38,468 nucleotides of DNA from Gammaproteobacteria bacterium (GTDB taxonomy: Bacteria; Pseudomonadota; Gammaproteobacteria; Eutrophobiales; Eutrophobiaceae): NCBI GenBank assembly GCA_030829985.1, contig JAURNW010000030.1, forward strand, positions 1-38,468. Direction: 5' to 3'. A program made the translations under genes and the position numbers. Positions 18,551 to 28,532 of this stretch are shown here, piece after piece. The notes beneath the pieces were generated by a model. It saw only the letters and a program-made list of their open reading frames with translations. It did no database searches and was not told where the DNA came from. How positions within the stretch are numbered: position 1 is the first letter of the stretch; every line of letters begins with the position of its first letter.

Positions 18551-19689
18551 AGAAGTTCACTCTTAAATGGCAAGTGTGTTTCCAACATCGATATATGATT
18601 TTGCATCATGCTAGTTTCTTTTTCTAGATAGTTGGTAATGGCGTTTCTAAAATCATCCTCTCGTATCCAATGAGCCGACGGCATAGCTACAGGACGAAAA
18701 CCTCGGGCTAACTTATGTTCTCCTTGAACTCCTGCATCAAGCCGTTTTAATTGCTTTTCAATCGCATGCTCTATGGTTTGATAGTAGCATAATTCAAAGT
18801 GCAAGCAGGGTATGTAAACACTGCAACCCCAATGGCGTCCGTACAATGTGTTTGTATCGGACATAGCAAATGCCCCGGCAATATATTGCTTATTCATTTT
18901 AGCGAGTATCAGTAAGGTTTGCTCGGGCAATGCCTTGCCAAGTGCTTCAAAAAAATCCAGCGTTAACCGTGGTTCGCCCCATTTACTGTAAAATGTTCGA
19001 CAATAAAACTGGTAAAACATCTTCCACTGGGCGCTACTAATGTCATTGCCATTTAAACGTTCAATTTCAATCCCTGATTTTTTTACATCTCGCCGTTCCT
19101 TCAGGATTTGTTTACGTTTTTTTGATGTTAAAGAATCTGTGAAATCCTGAAAATCACGATAATTTTCATTAAACCAATGAAACTGACAAGTGAGACGTTT
19201 CAAGCCGCCATTGTTCATCAATATTTTGATGTTATCCTCATCAGGAAAAAGAAAGTGTGTTGATGAATAATGATTTTCTTCCATTAATGTCAATGCTGCT
19301 TCCAATAAGGTTTTATTTATTACGTCACTTGCATGCGCTTTATTTATTAATAACCTTGTGCCGGCTACCGGCGTAAACGGTATCGCAGAAACAAGTTTTG
19401 GATAATAGTTTCTTCCAGCCTGTTGATAAGCTTCTGCCCAGCTCCAATCAAACACAAACTCGCCATAGGAGTCCCGTTTTATATATAAAGGAAGTACCCC
19501 AAGCAGTTCATCCTTATCTTCAATAACGACATGAGATGATTCCCAGTTTTGATTCGCCAGACAATTAAACTTTTCAAGCCCGGATAAAAAAGGATACGAA
19601 AGGAAAGGATTATTATGAAACTCCAGCGCTTGCCATTTTTCAGGAGAAATGGTTGCTAGGTCGTTAACGACACGCCAATCCGGCATCAC
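18547..19689 (-). CDS. GNAT/FemAB-type acyltransferase (DUF482 family)
   Basis: This 380-residue protein belongs to the DUF482 (peptidogalycan biosynthesis/FemAB-like GNAT) family. Typical blocks are FVFDWSWAEAYQQAGRNYYP, PFTPVAGTRLL, a basic KKRKQILKERRDV stretch and GRHWGC with FELCYYQ. The C-terminal QGEHKLARGFRP is the family's conserved end. No signal peptide or membrane segment is present. Substrate and acyl donor are unknown; a conjugation role on tRNA-like or peptide substrates is suggested only by fold and by the adjoining aat and bpt, with which it is translationally coupled. It starts ATGATG, 11 bases after the upstream gene. Confidence 0.85.
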   Translation of the reverse strand: MMPDWRVVNDLATISPEKWQALEFHNNPFLSYPFLSGLEKFNCLANQNWESSHVVIEDKDELLGVLPLYIKRDSYGEFVFDWSWAEAYQQAGRNYYPKLVSAIPFTPVAGTRLLINKAHASDVINKTLLEAALTLMEENHYSSTHFLFPDEDNIKILMNNGGLKRLTCQFHWFNENYRDFQDFTDSLTSKKRKQILKERRDVKKSGIEIERLNGNDISSAQWKMFYQFYCRTFYSKWGEPRLTLDFFEALGKALPEQTLLILAKMNKQYIAGAFAMSDTNTLYGRHWGCSVYIPCLHFELCYYQTIEHAIEKQLKRLDAGVQGEHKLARGFRPVAMPSAHWIREDDFRNAITNYLEKETSMMQNHISMLETHLPFKSELL

Positions 19690-19700
19690 TTAACAGCTGT

Positions 19701-20240
19701 TTATGGAGAGATAGTGATATTGTTACCCAGCACGCTTAACGTAGCTCTTTTTGAGCCAGCTAGTGAAAATTGCGTTTCGTTGTAACTACCATTATCAAGC
19801 ATAAAACGAAAAGTAACTTTACTGCCATTCATAAGAGCATTGAGGCGTTCTGAGTTGACAATTTGACTCGAAACATAACCAAGAACAAATTCACTCCAGG
19901 CAAGTTGAGTCAAACATGGTGCATCATTGATCGAACGATTATCCAGCATTCTCGTGTCTATTTGATAGGTTGGGCAGGTTCGTTTTGCAAAAGCATCCAG
20001 TGAGCTATTCAAACTGAAACGAGAGCGGATTGCACCGACACTGTCTTTGTAAATTTCCAGGCTATAGCCTTCCTCATTTTGTGAATATGCAACTTGAGTT
20101 TCAGAATTATTATTTGTATCGGTATGCGTGATCACTTCCCACTCAGCTAAAACTGCAAGGGGTGTCAATAATATAGTCAGCGCTAAACAAGCAATCTTGA
20201 TTTTGGTTGTTGAGACACTTTCAATTAAATTGATGTTCAT
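19701..20240 (-). CDS. Secreted protein of unknown function
   Basis: I do not recognise this 179-residue protein. It has an N-terminal signal peptide: a short N-region, a hydrophobic core at about 15-32 (IACLALTILLTPLAVLA) and a likely cut after VLA. The mature part is about 147 residues, with two Cys (RTCPTYQ and DAPCLTQ) that could form a disulfide, and a polar, beta-rich look. No lipobox is seen, so it is probably a soluble periplasmic protein. It opens the minus-strand run that continues to the acyltransferase 11 bases away, and is divergent from the HDAC-like gene. Confidence 0.75.
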   Translation of the reverse strand: MNINLIESVSTTKIKIACLALTILLTPLAVLAEWEVITHTDTNNNSETQVAYSQNEEGYSLEIYKDSVGAIRSRFSLNSSLDAFAKRTCPTYQIDTRMLDNRSINDAPCLTQLAWSEFVLGYVSSQIVNSERLNALMNGSKVTFRFMLDNGSYNETQFSLAGSKRATLSVLGNNITISP

Positions 20241-20315
20241 TACATATCAGAAAATAGTTAAAATTAACCCGTTAGATATAGACTATGCCCTAAATTAACA
20301 ATATTTCTAGGAAAA

Positions 20316-21311
20316 ATGAACCGAAGAACTTTTATTTCGAGTGTTTTATCAACAATTTTGTTGTCTTATCAGACAAGGCTGCTCGCTGTTAAAGAATTAA
20401 CCCGATTTAATAAAACCGGTTATATCAGTGAACCATTGTTCTTAGAGCACCATATTATGCCTGACCACCCGGAAAGACCGGAAAGACTGAAATTCATACA
20501 AAAAGCCATACAAGACTCCGGTTTGCTTGAACAAATCATACCCGTGAGTCTAAAACCCGATGTCGGTGACTGGATAAAAACGCTGCATACGGATGCGCAT
20601 ATCGCCTCAATCATGAAAAATTACCCAGCCGCCCATCGTGTTGCTGAAGCCTGTGTCAGGGCATGTCTCGCTGCTGTTGATAAAGTCGCTACTAATAAAT
20701 TGAACAATGTATTTTGTGCGACTCGACCACCGGGGCATCACGCATTGAATACGGGCAAAGAAGAGGGGTTTTGTTATTACAACCATGTGGCCATTGCTGC
20801 GCGTTATGCACAGGAGCAGTACGACCTGAAAAAAATATTGATCGTCGATTGGGATTATCACCACGGTAATGCGACTGAAGCCATGTTTTATGATGACCCA
20901 AGTGTTTTGTATTTCTCAACACATGATCTGTATGCCTATCCAGGTACTGGCGACCCGGCAAAAAAGGGCAGTGGTCCGGGCTTAGGCTACAACATTAACG
21001 TTGCTTTGCCGTGCGGCACAAACGACGAAATGATTATCAATGTCTTTCAAAATATTTTAGTGCCCGCCGCTGATAAATTTAAACCGGATCTTGTCTTGAT
21101 TTCAGCAGGTTTCGACAGCCGTGAACATGATCTTCTGGGTTGTTTTGAGATTACAGATGTCGCATACAAGGCAATGACCAAAACAGTGATGCAGATAGCA
21201 GAGAAATATTCTAACGGACGATTAATTTCTGTATTGGAAGGAGGCTATAATTTGCAAGGAATTTCTGAAGCAGTGGTTACGCATGTATCAACCCTGCTAG
21301 AGAAGATCTAA
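20316..21311 (+). CDS. Histone deacetylase-fold amidohydrolase with Tat-type signal
   Basis: This is a 331-residue zinc-dependent deacetylase of the HDAC/AcuC/acetylpolyamine amidohydrolase superfamily. The catalytic set is complete: H141-H142 in RPPGHHA, metal ligands D180 and H182 in DWDYHHGN (178-185), D267 in SAGFDSRE, and the catalytic Tyr Y311 in LEGGYN. The first 25 residues are MNRRTFISS followed by a hydrophobic run, which resembles a twin-arginine signal; no clear AxA cleavage site is present. If exported, it acts in the periplasm. Substrate is unknown (acetylated amines or peptides are possible). RBS AGGAAAA precedes the ATG. The spacer to the divergent secreted gene is 75 bases. 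Confidence 0.87.
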   Translation: MNRRTFISSVLSTILLSYQTRLLAVKELTRFNKTGYISEPLFLEHHIMPDHPERPERLKFIQKAIQDSGLLEQIIPVSLKPDVGDWIKTLHTDAHIASIMKNYPAAHRVAEACVRACLAAVDKVATNKLNNVFCATRPPGHHALNTGKEEGFCYYNHVAIAARYAQEQYDLKKILIVDWDYHHGNATEAMFYDDPSVLYFSTHDLYAYPGTGDPAKKGSGPGLGYNINVALPCGTNDEMIINVFQNILVPAADKFKPDLVLISAGFDSREHDLLGCFEITDVAYKAMTKTVMQIAEKYSNGRLISVLEGGYNLQGISEAVVTHVSTLLEKI

Positions 21312-21387
21312 AATTATATTTTTACAGATAAAGGACCAAAGGATAAGTTATAGGAGTAGAATAAATTAAAGCTAGAGGAGAAATTAT

Positions 21388-21591
21388 ATGAATAAAAATG
21401 TGGGTAAGATTGACCGAACAATCAGAATTATCGCGGGGCTTGGTATGTTGGGAGCTGGTTATTATTTTCAAAGCTGGTGGGGCTTAATTGGTTTGTTACC
21501 TATTGGAACAGCAACATTCGGTTATTGTCCTCCTTATGCACTGCTGGGCATCAATACCTGTGGAGTAAGCTCTGAACATCCACCGTCATGA
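21388..21591 (+). CDS. DUF2892 (YgaP-type) small membrane protein
   Basis: This 67-residue protein matches the DUF2892 inner-membrane family: MNKNVGKIDRTIRIIAG, two hydrophobic segments (about 14-30 and 32-50), then FGYCPPYALLGINTC. In YgaP this module is fused to a rhodanese, but here it stands alone. The Cys residues after the second helix are typical. The exact function is unknown. A strong Shine-Dalgarno (AGAGGAG) precedes the ATG. It follows the HDAC-like gene by 76 bases and faces the DUF1820 gene. Confidence 0.87.
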   Translation: MNKNVGKIDRTIRIIAGLGMLGAGYYFQSWWGLIGLLPIGTATFGYCPPYALLGINTCGVSSEHPPS

Positions 21592-21624
21592 TTAAATAAC
21601 AATTTGTTCTTCAAATAGACAGGA

Positions 21625-21960
21625 TTACTTCAAATCCCCATCCGTTTTGGTATAAACAGGAAAGGGCATAACGTTTCCATCTTTCGCGACACCTTCTGTG
21701 ATTTTTGCGGTGCCTTCTTTTTTAACTTCATCAATGCGGATGATTGAGTGCATAGGAACGAAACTTCTTTCAACTCCCTCGAATTCTGTTTTTAGACTTT
21801 CTTCAGTCGGATCAACAACAACAGTACTTCTCTCACCAAAAATAATATCCTCAATTTCAATAAATCCAAACATGGCATCGTGATGCACACTTTTAGCGTA
21901 GACCTCATAGATCTTGCCTTGATTATGAAAAATGACTTTATAAATATTCTCTTTTGACAT
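21625..21960 (-). CDS. DUF1820 family protein
   Basis: This small cytosolic protein of 111 residues fits DUF1820, a gammaproteobacterial family of unknown function. Matching features are the opening IYKVIFHNQGKIYEVYAKSV, the GFIEIEDIIFGE block and FVPMHSIIRIDEV. The charged tail is also usual. Transcription is away from the AbgT-hydrolase pair, with its own spacer of 73 bases. No role can be given from sequence. Confidence 0.85.
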   Translation of the reverse strand: MSKENIYKVIFHNQGKIYEVYAKSVHHDAMFGFIEIEDIIFGERSTVVVDPTEESLKTEFEGVERSFVPMHSIIRIDEVKKEGTAKITEGVAKDGNVMPFPVYTKTDGDLK

Positions 21961-22033
21961 TATTTTAGTTTACACCTGTTAAATGTTACGTGGGTTGAAA
22001 AGCGCGGCATGATAGCATAATTCGGTTTAATCA

Positions 22034-23518
22034 CTATGGATGATATATCAACTCACCTCCCGGTCCGAGCGGCAAACCCGTCTTAATCCATATTATTAAC
22101 AACAATAGCCAGACGATTAGAAAGGCAATGGTGTAAGGCAACATCATTGCTACTACTGTGCCGAGACCTGAACCCCGTACGTATTTTTTAACTTCCATTA
22201 GGATAATAATCATATACGGATTCATAGGTGTTATGACATTACTCACAGAATCGCCGACCCGGTATGCTGCCTGAGTCAGTTCAGGACTGATTCCAATTTG
22301 CATTAACATCGGCACAAATACCGGCGCAAAAAATGCGTACTTTGCTGATGAAGAACCAATTAAAAGATTAATCACAACAACCATTAAAACAAAACAGCTT
22401 AATAAAAAGGCATCTTGCACCATCAATTGTTGAAGAAATTGACCGCCGGCAATAGCCAGCATTTGTCCTAACCCTGATTGATTAAAAGCGGCGATAAATT
22501 GAGCAGCGAAAAACGCCAAAACAACATAGGGTCCCAACCTTGCCATAACTTCACCAAGAATTATGGCAACATCTCGATCACTTTTTACCGTACCAGACAC
22601 AAAACCATAAACCAGACCTGGAACAAAAAAGAGGATGAATAACAAAGGTACTGTTACTTCAATCCAGCGATCAAAGCGTTTACCCATACCAGATAAGGGG
22701 CCTCCACTTAGGCTGGTAGCAAAATAAAAAATAATTAACAGGATAACAACGGATAGGCATGAATAAATCAGTGCCCGTTTTTCTGAAGTATTTAGTTCGG
22801 TATAATTATTATCCGGGTTTTGATTAGCAACACCTTCAATAGAAGGCTCAACAAAACGTTCAGTCACAAACCAGCCAACCAGTGTTAATAGTATTGTCGA
22901 CACAATCATAAACCACCAATTACCAGTAACGGCAACCTGATATTCAGGGTCAATAATTTGAGCGCCGGACTGAGTAAAACCGGCCAATAACGGATCGAGT
23001 GCAGTGATAAACAGGTTGGCACTGAAACCCGCTGATACGCCTGCAAATGAGACCGCAATTCCTGTAAGAGGGGAACGTCCAGCAGCTATGTAAAGTGCTG
23101 CTGCAATTGGAATAAGCACAACATAACCAGCATCCAGTGCTATTGATGAGATGATGCCTAAAAACATTGTAGCAGGGCTTAATAACCGATGATGGACATG
23201 TGTAATAGAGAAATGTAGTAAGGCAGGAAGAAAACCGGTTTTTTCGGCCAGACCTATCCCTAGCATTCCCACAAGTACGATACCTAAAGGAGGAAAGCGG
23301 ATGAAATTATCAACCATTGTTGATAACAGCCACCAACTTCCATCACTGGAGATTAAGTTAAAGGCAACGATAGTATTTCCTTGCGGGTCAATTACACTCC
23401 AGTTTAGGGAAGCAATAATTGCTGAAAGCACAAATACTACGATGGTGCCGGCAACAAATAAGGTTGCTGGATCCGGTAGTTTATTACCTGTATTTTCGAT
23501 AAGCCTCAAAAGCTTCAT
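22034..23518 (-). CDS. AbgT family transporter
   Basis: This polytopic inner-membrane protein of 494 residues belongs to the AbgT family (p-aminobenzoyl-glutamate importer; MtrF and YdaH homologues export sulfonamides). It starts LLRLIENTGNKLPDPATLF and has about a dozen hydrophobic segments, with the family features AGVSAGFSANLFITALDPLLAGF and GSSSAKYAFFAPVFVPML. The substrate is not readable from sequence: import of p-aminobenzoyl-glutamate or drug/folate-precursor efflux are both possible. Its ATG overlaps the stop of the upstream alpha/beta hydrolase by 4 bases (ATGA), so the two are coupled. No abgAB peptidase is adjacent. Confidence 0.93.
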   Translation of the reverse strand: MKLLRLIENTGNKLPDPATLFVAGTIVVFVLSAIIASLNWSVIDPQGNTIVAFNLISSDGSWWLLSTMVDNFIRFPPLGIVLVGMLGIGLAEKTGFLPALLHFSITHVHHRLLSPATMFLGIISSIALDAGYVVLIPIAAALYIAAGRSPLTGIAVSFAGVSAGFSANLFITALDPLLAGFTQSGAQIIDPEYQVAVTGNWWFMIVSTILLTLVGWFVTERFVEPSIEGVANQNPDNNYTELNTSEKRALIYSCLSVVILLIIFYFATSLSGGPLSGMGKRFDRWIEVTVPLLFILFFVPGLVYGFVSGTVKSDRDVAIILGEVMARLGPYVVLAFFAAQFIAAFNQSGLGQMLAIAGGQFLQQLMVQDAFLLSCFVLMVVVINLLIGSSSAKYAFFAPVFVPMLMQIGISPELTQAAYRVGDSVSNVITPMNPYMIIILMEVKKYVRGSGLGTVVAMMLPYTIAFLIVWLLLLIIWIKTGLPLGPGGELIYHP

Positions 23519-24360
23519 GGTTTCACAATATCACTGATAAATTTATCTAATCCGTCACTGTATTTCTTGCCGCTGAGTATAAAACCTTCATTATGTCCAC
23601 CATTAATCTCCAGTAATGTTTTTTGTGCTGTCTTTTCTTTTATTGCTTCTGTAAATAACCGTTCAGAATGACTGTATGGAATAATTTCATCATCTTTGCT
23701 ATGGATTATTAATATGGGTGATCTTATGTTAGATATTCGATCTATCGATGGATACTTAATTCTAGCCAGTAAACTGGTTGGAAGATAAGGATAATAATGT
23801 TTGCCAATATCTGCAATCGAGCTAAAACTTGACTCCATAATGAAGCCAGCCGGTAGATGTCTTTCTGCAAGCCAGCTAGCAACAGCGCCACCTAATGAAC
23901 GACCAAAGATAATAATCTGTTCTTGTTCTATCTTTTTCTTCTCAATCAAATAATCCCACGCTGTCTCTGCATCAATATAAGTGCCTTGCTCTGAAGGTGT
24001 GCCAGTGCTTTTGCCATATCCACGATAATCAAAAATTAAAACTGACAATCCAAGGTCATGGAAAATCTGGATGCTATCGAGCCGATGTGAAATGTTTCCT
24101 GCATTACCATGTAGAAAAAGTACGCTTGCTCTTGCCGCCGGGTGTGGAACCCACCATGCATTTACTGCTATTCCATCACTTGTCGTAAGCGTCAGTTCTT
24201 CATAATCAAGTGAAATCAATGCTGGTGTGGCTTCAATCTCACTATGAGGGTGGAATACTAATTTGGGTTGGTAGAAATAGAGGAGTACAGCTAATAGTAC
24301 CCAGGAGGTAATAACGATGAACAAAATTGATTGAAGCACACGCTTAATTATGGCCTTCAC
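23515..24360 (-). CDS. Membrane-anchored alpha/beta hydrolase
   Basis: This 281-residue alpha/beta hydrolase (BEM46/YfhR-like) has an N-terminal anchor (about 10-29). The oxyanion segment is LHGNAGN (84-90), the nucleophile S155 lies in GRSLGG (153-158), the acid is D223 or D224 in SKDD, and the base is H256 in GGHNEG. The family includes esterases of unknown natural substrate. Translational coupling to the AbgT gene suggests a linked function, perhaps processing an exported or imported ester or amide, but that is inference. Confidence 0.88.
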   Translation of the reverse strand: MKAIIKRVLQSILFIVITSWVLLAVLLYFYQPKLVFHPHSEIEATPALISLDYEELTLTTSDGIAVNAWWVPHPAARASVLFLHGNAGNISHRLDSIQIFHDLGLSVLIFDYRGYGKSTGTPSEQGTYIDAETAWDYLIEKKKIEQEQIIIFGRSLGGAVASWLAERHLPAGFIMESSFSSIADIGKHYYPYLPTSLLARIKYPSIDRISNIRSPILIIHSKDDEIIPYSHSERLFTEAIKEKTAQKTLLEINGGHNEGFILSGKKYSDGLDKFISDIVKP

Positions 24361-24419
24361 GTTAATCTATGATTTGTTATGTATAGTCATAATCAATTTC
24401 CATGATGACCCTGTATGAA

Positions 24420-24974
24420 CTAAATGAAATGGTTTTCCAGATTTTCCTCGAGAAGTTGTAAATTACGTTTGGCATCATGCAGCCATGGGTGAATTTCCAA
24501 TGCTGCCTTAAATTCGATTAAGGCTGATTGCCAACGGTTTAATTTTAAATAACATAAGCCTCTGCCTGAAATAGCGCCAAAGTGGCGTGGCTCGCGTTTT
24601 AGTGTTTCTTCTATACCTTTTAATGAGGCATCGATATCGCCCATCATATAATCAACTGTCGCTAATTTATTCCAACCTTCGGCATAGTTTGGAAAAAGCT
24701 TTGTGACTTCAGTGAAAATAACACGACCACTCTCAAGGCTACCACTTCCAACCTGTTTGATTCCTTCGGCCATTAGTTTATTAATCGCTTCATCATTTGA
24801 TTCCAGCCAGATTGTCCATATTTGATCAGCTATTGGCTGAGCGACGTAGGCATCCTGTGCATATTTTAATTCGCTAAATAATTTGTCCAGGTCTGGATCA
24901 GTTTGATCTGCAAAAAGTAGCGTTGAAAACGTCAGCGTGAAAACAAAAACAAGTTTAGCCAGGGTATTAATCAT
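24420..24974 (-). CDS. Periplasmic TPR repeat protein
   Basis: The 184-residue protein begins with a signal peptide (hydrophobic to about 21, then FADQTD). It carries tetratricopeptide repeats from about 70 to 175: SGRVIFTEVTKLFPNYAEGWNKLA, then DIDASLKGIEETLKREPRHFGAIS and QSALIEFKAALEI. Such proteins act as adaptors, but no partner is evident here. It has its own spacer on both sides (58 bases to the hydrolase, 91 bases to trxB). Confidence 0.85.
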   Translation of the reverse strand: MINTLAKLVFVFTLTFSTLLFADQTDPDLDKLFSELKYAQDAYVAQPIADQIWTIWLESNDEAINKLMAEGIKQVGSGSLESGRVIFTEVTKLFPNYAEGWNKLATVDYMMGDIDASLKGIEETLKREPRHFGAISGRGLCYLKLNRWQSALIEFKAALEIHPWLHDAKRNLQLLEENLENHFI

Positions 24975-25065
24975 GATTTAATCCAATGCGCTATGAATCA
25001 GTTGTTATCATGAATAATACCCATTAAAAACCTAAAGCACTAAAGTTAGTGTAAACAATAAACTA

Positions 25066-26106
<1,041 letters not shown>

Positions 26107-26196
26107 TCAAAAAAGCATAATTATCTTGAGTTTTTAGTTTAAATACTTCCTTTATAAACATATAATTACAGTTAAATTTTAGTAAAAAGGATTAAT

Positions 26197-28517
26197 GTGT
26201 CTCAAGCATCACGTAAACAAAATGCAAGTAAACCCATCTCGGATCATGTCATCACTAACGTGCGCGAGATGCTGGTTTTTGCCTCTTTGATAATCGCAGT
26301 ATTTTTGTTTTTGGCATTAATTACATATCACCCTGATGATCCGGGCTGGTCGCATTCAGTCACAGTAACCGATATCCATAATAATGCGGGAACAGTAGGG
26401 GCATGGATAGCAGACATCATGCTTTATGTGTTTGGTTATTTTGGCTATTGATTCCGATTATGTTTCTCACCAGTGGTTGGCGATTGTTTCAATTGCGGCG
26501 TAAAAAAGAACCCTTCAATCAACTTTTGTTTACGATTCACGGCATTGGTATTGTTCTTGGGTTAATGGGTGGCTGCGGAATTGCCTGGATGCATTTTTAT
26601 GCGGGCGAAGCCCTTCCTTATGAAGTAAGAGGTGCTGGCGGAGGTGGTGCAGGAGGTATTCTGGGTGATGCGATCGGTTCAGTACTATTAAATACTACCG
26701 GAGACATAGGCAGTACACTTCTGATGCTAGCCATGTTGATGATAGGTTTAACACTGTATACAGGCTTTTCCTGGGTTTTGGTGTTGGATAAAACAGGACG
26801 TTTCACTTTAAATAGCGTAACAGTCATTAGAAACCGGATTGCATCATTTAAGGATAAGGCTGAAGGCAGACGTGTACGAAAAGACCGCGAATTTCTCTTT
26901 AAAAAGGAACAGGAGATTGAAGAACAGCGCATACCACCAAAAATTGAGCCCGTAATAACAGGGATCAAACCAAGTATTCGCGCCGTAAAGGAAAAACAGG
27001 AAAACTTGTTTGATCCTCCGGCAGAAACAGCATTGCCTCCCTTAAGCTTACTTGATGATCCCGCTCCGGCAAAAGCACAATATTCAAAAGAAGCACTCGA
27101 AGCGATATCCCGACAGGTTGAATTAAAACTAAAAGATTTTGGCGTCACTGTTGAAGTAGTTGCGGTTCATCCTGGTCCGGTTATCACACGCTTTGAACTT
27201 GATCCAGCGCCCGGCGTGAAAGGAAGTCAGATAATCAATCTATCAAAAGATCTAGCCCGTTCATTAGCAGTAATCAGCGTCAGAGTGGTCGATGTCATTC
27301 CAGGAAAGCCTTATATAGGGCTTGAAATTCCAAATGAAAATCGTGAATTGGTCACGCTTGGGGAAATTCTAAATACAAAAGAATATGAAGCGATGAAGTC
27401 ACCTATGGTCCTGGCGCTAGGGAAAGACATAGGCGGAAAACCTATTGTGACTGACCTGGGCAAGATGCCACATCTATTAGTCGCGGGCACGACCGGTTCG
27501 GGTAAATCAGTTGCCTTGAATGCCATGATATTGAGTCTCTTGTATAAAGCGACTGCTTTAGAAGTCCGCATGATTATGATTGACCCCAAGATGCTTGAAT
27601 TATCGGTATATGACGGTATACCGAATCTACTTGCACCAGTCGTAACAGACATGAAAGAAGCTGCCAATGCCTTGCGTTGGTGTGTTGCTGAGATGGAACG
27701 ACGTTATAAATTAATGTCTGCATTGGGTGTTAGAAACATAACGGGTTATAACAAAAAAGTAAGTGATGCCATTGCCAGTGGCAAACCAATACCTGATCCG
27801 ACGTATAAACCGATTAGTGCTGAAGATGAAATACGTTATTTAGAAAAATTACCTTTTATTATAGTCATCATCGATGAATTAGCCGACATGATGATGACAG
27901 TCGGCAAGAAAGTGGAAGAGTTAATTGCACGTCTCGCACAAAAAGCAAGGGCAGCAGGTGTGCATCTAATTCTGGCGACCCAACGACCATCCGTCGATGT
28001 CATTACCGGTTTGATTAAAGCCAATGTACCCACACGTATCGCCTTTCAAGTCTCGTCAAAGATTGATTCCAGGACCATTCTGGATCAAATGGGCGCGGAA
28101 CAATTATTAGGCCATGGCGATATGTTGTATTTACCGCCTGGAACAAGTTTGCCTGAACGAGTTCATGGTGCCTTTGTCTCAGATGAAGAAGTGCATAAAG
28201 TGGTTGATGATCTGAAATCAAGAGGTGAGCCTGAATATATTGACGATATATTGCGTGGACCGACTGAGGGTGGCGCTGATGCGATACCCGGGCTTGATGC
28301 ACCACGAGACGACATGGATCCTCTTTATGACGAAGCTGTACGGATAGTTACTGAAACACGTAAGGCTTCCATATCCTACATCCAGCGAAGATTAAAAGTT
28401 GGTTATAACCGTGCAGCGAGGATTGTTGAAGAAATGGAAAATAGTGGCCTGGTTGGACCTCTTGAATCAAATGGCAGTCGTGAAGTACTGGCTGCGCCAC
28501 CACCGCCAATAGACTAA
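26197..28517 (+). CDS. ftsK: DNA translocase FtsK, interrupted by a -1 frameshift near 26448
   Basis: FtsK couples cell division to chromosome segregation. The first frame (GTG 26197, stop TGA 26449-26451) gives MSQASRK...LYVFGYFGY, the first membrane segment of the N-terminal domain. The second frame (open from 26403) resumes as [14 protein letters not shown] and runs intact to 28517 with Walker A GTTGSGKS (27486-27509), Walker [11 protein letters not shown] and a C-terminal gamma winged-helix domain ([17 protein letters not shown]). Restoring one T (TAT-TTG-ATT instead of TAT-TGA-TTC) rebuilds a normal FGYFGYLIPIM sequence of about 770 residues. No X-XXY-YYZ slippery heptamer is visible, so this looks like a one-base deletion or sequence error. 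AAAAGGA precedes the GTG. lolA follows after 15 bases. Confidence 0.9.
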
Positions 28518-28532
28518 ATCAAAAGGTGAACT

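Noticed and set aside
26403-26451. Programmed -1 frameshifting in ftsK
   Set aside because: No X-XXY-YYZ slippery heptamer is visible around TAT-TTT-GGC-TAT-TGA, and no family precedent is known to me; a single-base deletion or error is simpler.
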